Positions 1-4,697 of a stretch of DNA of 6,127 nt are shown in pieces (within the stretch, counting starts at the first letter, position 1; each line of letters opens with the position of its first letter). The position numbers and the translations under genes were made by a program. Origin of the DNA: Pseudomonadota bacterium (lineage in GTDB: Bacteria; Pseudomonadota; Alphaproteobacteria; Reyranellales; Reyranellaceae); assembly GCA_023386865.1 (NCBI GenBank), contig JAEWIV010000504.1, positions 1 to 6,127 on the forward strand. The letters are read 5' to 3'. The notes under the pieces are model-generated. The model was not told where the DNA came from, made no database searches, and saw only the letters and a program-made list of their open reading frames with translations.

Positions 1-83
1 GCGATGCCGCCGCCGATCACGACGACGTCGGCGGCCGCCGGCAGCGTCGCGTCGCTCGGGATGCGGGTGACGGGAGGCGACAT
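1..83 (-). CDS. FAD/NAD(P)-binding oxidoreductase, N-terminus only (DadA-like)
   Basis: Partial gene: only the first 27 codons lie in the window and the rest is beyond the left edge. The visible protein starts MSPPVTRIPSDATLPAAAD and runs into VVVIGGGI (residues 20-27). This is a beta strand followed by the Gly-rich turn of a Rossmann dinucleotide-binding fold, as found at the N-terminus of DAO/DadA-type flavoproteins. Members of that family oxidise amino acids, sarcosine or related amines. The start ATG (83-81) is supported by AGGAAG eight bases upstream. The gene begins 12 bases after the Lrp/AsnC stop codon, so the two are very probably co-transcribed. An Lrp-type regulator beside an amino-acid-oxidising flavoprotein is a common pairing, which favours a D-amino acid dehydrogenase-like role. 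Other FAD- or NAD-dependent oxidoreductases cannot be excluded from 27 residues. Confidence 0.75.
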   Translation of the reverse strand, partial: MSPPVTRIPSDATLPAAADVVVIGGGI

Positions 84-91
84 TCGACGAT

Positions 92-97
92 CTTCCT
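92..97 (-). promoter_or_regulatory. Ribosome-binding site of the oxidoreductase, overlapping the Lrp stop codon
   Basis: On the minus strand AGGAAG lies eight bases before the ATG at 83. Its first two bases are part of the TAG stop codon of the Lrp/AsnC gene (98-96). Ribosomes ending the regulator therefore finish on top of the initiation site of the next gene, which suggests translational coupling. Confidence 0.7.
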
Positions 98-602
98 ACT
101 CGGGCTGGACGACGAGCTCGGCCAGGGGATAGCCCGTGCCGCGCTTGACCTGCTTGATGGTGACGTAGCTGAAGTACTTGTCGACGCCAAGATCGCGGTC
201 GAGCAGGCTCTCGACGGTGGTCTGGTAGTCGTGGATGTCCTGGGCGATGAACTGCGCCAGGTAGTCGTAGCCCCCGGTCACCAGGAAGCAGTTGAGGAGC
301 TGCGGGATCTCCTGGATGCCGCGCTCGAACTTCAGGAAGTCCTCGCGCCGGTGGTTGCGCAGCGTGATCTCGGTGAAGACCACGACGTTGCGGCAGATGC
401 GGTCGATCTCGAGCCGCGCGGCGTAGCCGCCGATATAGCCCGCCGCCTCCAGGCGCCGCACCCGCTGCAGGCACGGCGTGGCCGACAGGCCGACCGCGCC
501 GGCCAGCTCCAGGTTGCTGATCCGCCCGGCCGTCTGCAGCGTCGCCAGGATCTTGAGGTCGATCCTGTCGAGGCGGATCGTGTCGCCGCCACGGTGTCTC
601 AT
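96..602 (-). CDS. Lrp/AsnC-family transcriptional regulator
   Basis: A 168-residue protein of the usual Lrp/AsnC length and layout. Residues 11-60 form the N-terminal winged helix-turn-helix, opening with LDRIDLKILATLQTAGR and including SNLELAGAVGLSATPCLQRV and RRLEAAGYIGGY, all close to the family consensus. After a linker strand, residues about 73-152 form the RAM (ligand-sensing, oligomerising) domain, with the family's Gly-Tyr-Asp turn at 111-113 (VTGGYDYLAQF). Such proteins bind DNA as dimers to octamers and usually respond to an amino acid. Start 602 is preceded by a modest purine-rich GGGGGCGAG. The gene sits 45 bases after the HAD gene and 12 bases before the flavoprotein gene, all in one direction. 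The likely target is therefore its own operon, with an amino acid substrate as effector. The specific effector is not visible. Confidence 0.93.
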   Translation of the reverse strand: MRHRGGDTIRLDRIDLKILATLQTAGRISNLELAGAVGLSATPCLQRVRRLEAAGYIGGYAARLEIDRICRNVVVFTEITLRNHRREDFLKFERGIQEIPQLLNCFLVTGGYDYLAQFIAQDIHDYQTTVESLLDRDLGVDKYFSYVTIKQVKRGTGYPLAELVVQPE

Positions 603-622
603 GCCGCTCGCCCCCGTTCGAT

Positions 623-642
623 GGCGCCGCCGGCTCGGCGCC
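623..642 (-). repeat. GC-only hairpin between the HAD and Lrp genes
   Basis: Perfect 7-base inverted repeat, GGCGCCG (623-629) and CGGCGCC (636-642), with a 6-base loop. It begins six bases after the HAD stop codon and ends 21 bases before the Lrp start. No T-run follows in the direction of transcription. It could protect the HAD mRNA 3' end or reduce read-through to the regulator. In DNA this GC-rich a chance origin is also quite possible. Confidence 0.3.
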
Positions 643-647
643 GCGCC

Positions 648-1397
648 TCAGGCAGATTCGCCGCGAAGGTGGGCCTGATGCAAGACCACGAAGTCGGCCA
701 TGCTGGCGACCTCGATGTCGGGCGTCGCCAGCGCGCCCGCCGCCCGCGGCGCCGGCGTGGCGCCCCAGCCGCCGACCGACTTGCGCCGGTTGATCCACAT
801 CGTCGCCAGGCCCACGGTGCGGGCCGGCACGACGTCGTGGAAGATGCTCTGGGCGGTGTGCAGGATGTCGGTCTTCTTCGTGCCGAAGGTGCGCTCGAGG
901 TCGGCCAGCGCATGCTCGAAGTTGCGCAGGCTGGGCTTGTAGGCGCCGACGTCCTGGGCGGTGATGACGCGGTCGAACGCCACGCCGAGCTTCTCGTTGC
1001 TGCGGGCGAACGAGGCGCGGTCGACGTTGGACAGGATCACCAGCCGGTAATAGCGCTTGAGGTACTGGAGCGACGTGGCGCTGTCGGCGAAGGCGGGCCA
1101 GCGGCCGACCGACTGGCCGAACGCGGCGGCCTCGCCGGCGCCGGCCGGGATGCCCCATTTGTCCGCCAGCCGCCGATGCGCCTCGGCCAGGATCTCGGGA
1201 TAGATCTTGCCCGGGGTCTCGGTTTCGCACGCCGCCTCGATCGCGCCGAAGGTCTCGAGCAGGACATTGTCGTCGATGTCGCGGCGGCCGTGGCGGTCCA
1301 GCCAGGGCCGCAGCTCGGCGAGGATGCCGCGTTCCCAGTCGATCAGGGTGCCGTAGCAATCGAAGGTGAGCGTGTTGAATTTGGTGACGTCGGGCAT
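648..1397 (-). CDS. HAD-superfamily hydrolase, haloacid dehalogenase type II-like
   Basis: A 249-residue cytoplasmic hydrolase of the HAD superfamily. Motif I is FDCYGTLID, with the nucleophile Asp13 and Thr17. Motif II is the Ser of VILSN (Ser123). Motif III is Lys154 in VGAYKPS. The acidic motif is Asp188 in QSIFHDVVPA. A helical cap lies between motifs I and II, at about residues 20-95, as in type II 2-haloacid dehalogenases, and the length fits that family. Aligned by eye to L-2-haloacid dehalogenase, several dehalogenation residues are changed: Tyr157 to Phe160, Ser175 to Gln183, Asn177 to Ile185, and no Arg in the Arg41 region. It may therefore be a phosphatase-like or otherwise different HAD hydrolase despite the family name. 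I chose the ATG at 1397 rather than the one at 1487 because GGAG lies eight bases before it and homology begins right after it. Genes for an Lrp regulator and a flavoprotein follow closely, probably as one operon. Confidence 0.9.
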   Translation of the reverse strand: MPDVTKFNTLTFDCYGTLIDWERGILAELRPWLDRHGRRDIDDNVLLETFGAIEAACETETPGKIYPEILAEAHRRLADKWGIPAGAGEAAAFGQSVGRWPAFADSATSLQYLKRYYRLVILSNVDRASFARSNEKLGVAFDRVITAQDVGAYKPSLRNFEHALADLERTFGTKKTDILHTAQSIFHDVVPARTVGLATMWINRRKSVGGWGATPAPRAAGALATPDIEVASMADFVVLHQAHLRGESA

Positions 1398-1405
1398 GGC
1401 GGTTT

Positions 1406-1409
1406 CTCC
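1406..1409 (-). promoter_or_regulatory. Ribosome-binding site that sets the HAD start
   Basis: GGAG lies eight bases upstream of the ATG at 1397, within GGAGAAACC. The reading frame stays open to an ATG at 1487, but that ATG lies inside the hairpin at 1472-1492 and the extra 30 residues look like untranslated, Arg/Gly/Ala-rich sequence. The beta-lactamase-fold gene has an almost identical leader, GGAGAAAACCC, before its ATG. Confidence 0.65.
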
Positions 1410-1471
1410 GGCGGGGATAGGCGCCAGACTACCGGCCGCGACGCGGGATCGGTCACCGAATTGGCGCCGTC

Positions 1472-1492
1472 CCGCAGTGGGATCCACTGCGG
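1472..1492 (-). terminator. Strong hairpin after the dehydratase gene, possible terminator
   Basis: Perfect 9-base inverted repeat, CCGCAGTGG (1472-1480) and CCACTGCGG (1484-1492), with a 3-base loop. It begins 66 bases after the dehydratase stop codon and lies 74 bases before the HAD start. No T-run follows on the minus strand, so it is not a textbook intrinsic terminator. It could be a U-less terminator, an mRNA 3'-end stabiliser or a protein-binding palindrome. The 161-base gap (1398-1558) around it holds no convincing promoter by eye. Confidence 0.4.
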
Positions 1493-1558
1493 CGGCCCCG
1501 CGAAACAGTCATATCCGGCAGAGTCGCTGCGGCCTGCGTCGGCCGGACGGCGCGCCCC

Positions 1559-3424
1559 TCAGAAAGTCTTGTTCGCCTGCGGCCGATGCCGGTTGGCGAG
1601 CTTGAAGCCGGACCGCTCGGCGCGGCGCGGCTCGCGCACCCAGATCTCGCGGTTGGGATGCAGCCCGCCGCCGCGCGTGGCGGGCACGGCGGTGCAGCGG
1701 GCGCGATGCAGCAGGCGGGTGTCGGCCTCGCCGCAGTTGGGATGGATGCCGCCGTTGCCGGCGACGGTCTTCTCCCAGGCCGCCTTGCGCCGGGCGAGGA
1801 CCGCCGGGTCGGCCAGCGCCGGGCAGTTGAGCTCGTTGCTGTTGAGGTCGACGACGATCTCGTCGCCGTTCTCGATGAAGGCGATCGGGCCGCCCAGCGC
1901 CGCTTCGGGCCCGACATGGCCGATCACCAGGCCGACCGAGCCGCCCGAGAAGCGCGCATCGGTCATCAGGCCGACGACGATGCCGCGTTCGCGGCAGAGC
2001 GCGGTGATGCGCGAGGTCGGGTCGAGCATCTCCGGCATGCCGGGCGCGCCGCTCGGCCCCTCGTAGCGCACGATCACCATGTCGTGGTTCTGGAACTGGC
2101 CGGGCGCGCGGTCGAGGGCGTCGAGCAGCCCCTGCTCGCCCTCGAAGACGCGGGCCTTGCCGCGGAAGACGTTGTCCTCCAGGCCGCCCTCGACGCCGGC
2201 GAGCTTGAGGATGGCGGAGAAGTCCGGCGACAGGTTGCCGCCCAGCACGCGCAGGCCGCCGGTCGGCTTGTAGGGCTTGTCGACCGAGTGGATCACCGTG
2301 CCGTCCGGACGCCCGGCGCCCAGCCGCTCGACCTGGGCGGCCAGCGTCTCGCCAGTGCAGGTGAGCACGTCGCCGTTCAGCAGGCCGGCGTCGAGGAACT
2401 CGCGCACGATCACCTGGATGCCGCCCACCCGGTCGATGTCGACCATGGAATACTTGCCGTAGGGGCGCGCGTCGGTGAGCACCGGCACGACGTGCTGCGA
2501 CAGGTAGTTGAACTCCTCCGGCGTGATGATGTCCTGCCAGAAGTCGGCGTAGCCCGCGGCGCGCGCGATCTCGGGCGCATGCAGCGTCACGTTGGTCGAG
2601 CCGCCGATCGCCATCGCCACGATGGTGGCGTTGCGCAGCGAATCGCGCACGACGATGTCGCGCGGCTTGAGGTCCCTGGCCATCAGGGTCTCGAGATGGC
2701 CGACCAGCTCCTTGGGGAACTGGTCCAGTCGGCGCGGATCGTCGGACGGCGGCGCCACCATGTGCAGCGGCTGCATGCCGAGCACGCCGATGAAGGTCTG
2801 CATGGTGTTGTAGGTGAAGATGCCGCCGCAGCTGCCGATGCCGGGGCAGGCATGGCAGGCGATGTGCTGGCGATACTCGGCGTCGGGATGGCCGGCGACC
2901 TGGTAGGCGGTCACGAGGTCGATCGCCTCGCCGGTCTTGGGGTCGGTGCCGGGATGGATCGAGCCGTCCGACATGATGATGGCGGGCCGGTTGTGTTCGA
3001 GCAGCGCGGCAAGCGTGCCGACCGGCGGCTTGTCGCAGGCGACGACGGCGATGGTGCCGGCGAGCCCGGTGGCGCTGAGATGCTCGCACAGCGCATCGTG
3101 CGTGACCTCGCGGCCGATCAGCGAGTAGCGCATCTCGCGCGTGCCGTTGCGGATGCCGTCGGACGTGGCGATGGTGTATTCGGGCTGGACCAGCCGCAGC
3201 CTGAGCTGGCCCTGGCCGGTGCCGATGCGGCCCTTGAGCGCGTCGTGGATGGCGTCGACCTTCGACATCACGCCGAGGTAGCACTGGCTGTCGCCCTTGG
3301 TGCCGACGACGCCGACCGACGGCTCGTGGATCAGGTCGGGATCGGTGCCGAGCGCGCGGGCGACGCCGATCGACTGCGTGCTGCGGCCGGGATGGCGGTC
3401 GATGAGGACGGTGCGCGTGGTCAT
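1559..3424 (-). CDS. IlvD/Edd-family Fe-S dehydratase (dihydroxy-acid or sugar-acid dehydratase)
   Basis: A 621-residue cytoplasmic dehydratase of the family that includes dihydroxy-acid dehydratase (IlvD), 6-phosphogluconate dehydratase (Edd) and aldonic acid dehydratases, which remove water from 2,3-dihydroxy acids to give 2-keto acids. Visible landmarks are: Cys48 in GDSQCYLGVM; TIATSDGIRNGTREMRYSL (84-102); Cys130-Asp131-Lys132 in VVACDKPPVG; Cys199 in CPGIGSCGGIFTYNTM; MAIGGSTNVTLH (271-282); SGAPGMPEMLDPTS (458-471); and TDARFSGGSVGLVIGHVGPEA (488-508, given here by ends TDARFSGG and IGHVGPEA). Cys48, Cys130 and Cys199 match the three cluster ligands, Lys132 the carbamylated Mg-binding Lys, and Ser493 the catalytic Ser. 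Retaining all three Cys predicts a [2Fe-2S] or [4Fe-4S] cluster. The substrate is unclear: several segments differ from biosynthetic IlvD, and there is no ilvB, ilvN or ilvC nearby, so a catabolic sugar-acid role is plausible. The basic C-terminal tail is unusual. Start ATG 3424 has only a weak AAGAG upstream and is chosen because family-like sequence begins there. Confidence 0.9.
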   Translation of the reverse strand: MTTRTVLIDRHPGRSTQSIGVARALGTDPDLIHEPSVGVVGTKGDSQCYLGVMSKVDAIHDALKGRIGTGQGQLRLRLVQPEYTIATSDGIRNGTREMRYSLIGREVTHDALCEHLSATGLAGTIAVVACDKPPVGTLAALLEHNRPAIIMSDGSIHPGTDPKTGEAIDLVTAYQVAGHPDAEYRQHIACHACPGIGSCGGIFTYNTMQTFIGVLGMQPLHMVAPPSDDPRRLDQFPKELVGHLETLMARDLKPRDIVVRDSLRNATIVAMAIGGSTNVTLHAPEIARAAGYADFWQDIITPEEFNYLSQHVVPVLTDARPYGKYSMVDIDRVGGIQVIVREFLDAGLLNGDVLTCTGETLAAQVERLGAGRPDGTVIHSVDKPYKPTGGLRVLGGNLSPDFSAILKLAGVEGGLEDNVFRGKARVFEGEQGLLDALDRAPGQFQNHDMVIVRYEGPSGAPGMPEMLDPTSRITALCRERGIVVGLMTDARFSGGSVGLVIGHVGPEAALGGPIAFIENGDEIVVDLNSNELNCPALADPAVLARRKAAWEKTVAGNGGIHPNCGEADTRLLHRARCTAVPATRGGGLHPNREIWVREPRRAERSGFKLANRHRPQANKTF

Positions 3425-3728
3425 GGGCGTCGGCTCTTGGCGGGTGAGGTCGGGGTCGGGGCGGGAAAATGCGCCAGCCGGCCGGAGCCTGCAACTGGTC
3501 AAGACGGCACGCCGGGCGGGCGCACAATACCGCGTGGCGACCTGTCTCCGCACCGTTCCGCGCCTGCGCTTCGAGGCGGACCGTGTACCCGTCGTTCGTT
3601 GTCGCGCGCCGACCGGATCCTGGTCGGCGCGAAGTCGATCATCGCCCGCCACAGGAGCGTGGCGGCGAGGGGCGTCGAGCGGCGTCGGCCCTCTGCTCCG
3701 CGCCGCGCGAGGAGGCTTCACCGCAACG
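3425..3728. other. Intergenic region between the beta-lactamase-fold and dehydratase genes
   Basis: These 304 bases show no credible gene. The dehydratase frame stays open through the region, but its translation is Arg/Pro/Ala-rich and does not resemble the family. The region contains the hairpin at 3605-3631. A TTGACC on the minus strand (3502-3497) resembles a -35 box, but no -10 box stands at a suitable distance, so I do not call a promoter. A promoter for the dehydratase would nevertheless be expected here if the hairpin stops transcription from upstream. Confidence 0.5.
3605..3631 (-). terminator. Strong hairpin after the beta-lactamase-fold gene, possible terminator
   Basis: Perfect 10-base inverted repeat, CGCGCCGACC (3605-3614) and GGTCGGCGCG (3622-3631), with a 7-base loop GGATCCT. 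It begins 97 bases after the stop codon of the upstream minus-strand gene and ends 180 bases before the dehydratase start. There is no following T-run. Position and stability suggest a U-less terminator or mRNA 3'-end structure. A regulator-binding palindrome for the dehydratase promoter is the alternative. Confidence 0.4.
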
Positions 3729-4484
3729 TCAGGCGGCGGCCCGCATGACGGCAGCCGGCGGCTGGCCGGCGGCGCGTCGGTCGTAGCTCTCGGCCAGGGC
3801 GCGCAGGGCGGCCGCGCCGTCGCCGGAGAAGGAGGGGCCGTGCATCAGCGCCAGCGTGCGCGGCGAGAGATCGGCGAGCTTGCGGATCGTCGCGCCCATC
3901 CCGGGATTGAGGGTGGAATAGCCGAACATGTCCTCGGCCTCGATCGCCGGTCCGACGATGTCGCCCTCGGTCAGCGCGTGGTCGTCGCCGAGCTGGGTGA
4001 ACAGGTCGCCGCACAGCAGCGTCCCGGTCGACGCCTCGTACAGGACGCCGGCGTCCCAGCCATGCGGCGTGTGCGGCGTGTCGATGTAGCGGACCTGCTT
4101 GCCCTTGCCGAGCGCGATCGTCTCGCCGTCCAGCAGCATGCGCGGGGCGCGGTCGGCCATGTCGTTCAGCGACACCGAGCAGCCGGTCTGCCCGTGCGCC
4201 ACCTCGGCCTGCGGCGCGACGGCCAGCCAGTCGTTCATGGCGCCGCACTCGTCGGCTTCGTAGTGGCCGAACGTGATCCAGCGCAGCCGCTCGGGCCGCA
4301 CGATGCGCGCGAAGGCCGAGCTGACGAGGGGGAACATCCGCCGCGGGCCGGTGTGGAACAGCAGCGGCTCGTCGCCGAGCACGAGGAACTGGTTGAAGGT
4401 GAAGCCGGCCGGCGGCGCGACTTCCGGAACGAAGGTCGACAGGCGATAGATGCCGTCGGCGATCTCGGTAATCCTGGTTTCCAT
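3729..4484 (-). CDS. Stand-alone MBL-fold protein with flavodiiron-type (oxygen-binding di-iron) ligands
   Basis: A 251-residue metallo-beta-lactamase-fold protein with no signal peptide or membrane segment. The metal motif is HYEADECG (74-81), followed by His141 (TPHGWDAG), Asp160 (LLCGDLF) and His215 (LMHGPSF). This is the flavodiiron pattern H-x-E-x-D, not the hydrolase pattern HxHxDH. The gaps also fit: 61 residues from position 79 to His141 and 18 from His141 to Asp160 equal those in the oxygen reductase family, and 54 from Asp160 to His215 is close to the usual 60. All six di-iron ligands are therefore present. The non-ligand His after the Asp (His84 in the family) is Glu79 here. The flavodoxin domain of true flavodiiron proteins (about 400 residues) is absent. 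Known relatives of this single-domain type bind oxygen at a di-iron site; whether this one senses oxygen, reduces it or does something else is unknown. GGAG lies seven bases before the ATG. The gene is divergent from the CoA-transferase and probably shares its control region. Confidence 0.88.
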   Translation of the reverse strand: METRITEIADGIYRLSTFVPEVAPPAGFTFNQFLVLGDEPLLFHTGPRRMFPLVSSAFARIVRPERLRWITFGHYEADECGAMNDWLAVAPQAEVAHGQTGCSVSLNDMADRAPRMLLDGETIALGKGKQVRYIDTPHTPHGWDAGVLYEASTGTLLCGDLFTQLGDDHALTEGDIVGPAIEAEDMFGYSTLNPGMGATIRKLADLSPRTLALMHGPSFSGDGAAALRALAESYDRRAAGQPPAAVMRAAA

Positions 4485-4528
4485 GGGTTTTCTCCGTCTC
4501 GATAGGCCGGTCTTTTTCCGGGAACATA

Positions 4529-4557
4529 TTTGTGCAGTGAATTATTGTCCTTGTCAA
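4529..4557 (-). promoter_or_regulatory. Candidate promoter of the MBL-fold gene
   Basis: On the minus strand a perfect -35 consensus TTGACA (4557-4552) is followed after 17 bases by CACAAA (4534-4529), or after 18 by ACAAAT, a weak -10 match. The half-site TGTGCA (4531-4536) overlaps this -10, so a protein bound there could block the promoter. The -35 is convincing; the -10 is not. Confidence 0.4.
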
Positions 4558-4563
4558 TATTGG

Positions 4564-4581
4564 ATGCACAATTATGTGCAT
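4564..4581. promoter_or_regulatory. 18-base palindrome, probable operator
   Basis: ATGCACA and TGTGCAT form a perfect 7-base inverted repeat around the 4-base spacer ATTA. It lies in the divergent spacer, just upstream of the TTGACA facing left, and its last base is the first base of TTTAAT (4581-4586), a 5/6 match to a -10 box reading right. Placement and symmetry suggest the binding site of a dimeric regulator, for example of the GntR type, acting on one or both genes. No such regulator gene is in the window. Confidence 0.55.
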
Positions 4582-4683
4582 TTAATTTCCAGAGGGCGAA
4601 GCCTCTCGTCCGTGACCTGCCATGCTCGCTTTGCCTCTTGTCTCCGGGCCGCGACGCGGGCGACATACCGAGGAAACCAGGTC

Positions 4684-4689
4684 GGGGAG
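4684..4689 (+). promoter_or_regulatory. Ribosome-binding site of the CoA-transferase
   Basis: GGGGAG lies eight bases before the ATG at 4698 and fixes that start. An in-frame GTG at 4689 would add only three residues but overlaps this site, so it is less likely. Confidence 0.65.
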
Positions 4690-4697
4690 TGAGGCGC

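Larger units (their letters stand above)
4485..4697. promoter_or_regulatory. Divergent promoter region between the MBL-fold and CoA-transferase genes
   Basis: This 213-base spacer separates two genes that start in opposite directions. Its middle (about 4521-4590) is strikingly AT-rich in a GC-rich window. It holds a consensus TTGACA on the minus strand, the palindrome at 4564-4581 and an extra half-site TGTGCA at 4531-4536. Promoters for both genes must lie here unless one is transcribed from further away. The part from 4591 to 4683 looks like the untranslated leader of the CoA-transferase. Confidence 0.65.

Noticed and set aside
1398..1487. In-frame upstream extension of the HAD gene to an ATG at 1487
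   Set aside because: That ATG falls within a hairpin arm, and the start at 1397 has a well-placed GGAG.
3497..3502. TTGACC on the minus strand as a -35 box for the dehydratase
   Set aside because: No acceptable -10 hexamer 15-19 bases downstream.
3425..3721. In-frame upstream extension of the dehydratase to an ATG at 3721
   Set aside because: The extra 99 residues are Arg/Pro-rich without family similarity and would run through the strong hairpin at 3605-3631.
1586..3748. 720-codon open frame on the plus strand opposite the dehydratase gene
   Set aside because: It is antisense to a gene with clear family motifs, its translation is low-complexity (Ala, Gly, Arg, Asp, Val-rich), and long antisense frames are normal at this GC content.
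4591..4606. Small hairpin AGAGG/CCTCT in the CoA-transferase leader
   Set aside because: Only five paired bases with a six-base loop; too weak and too likely by chance to call a regulatory element or terminator.
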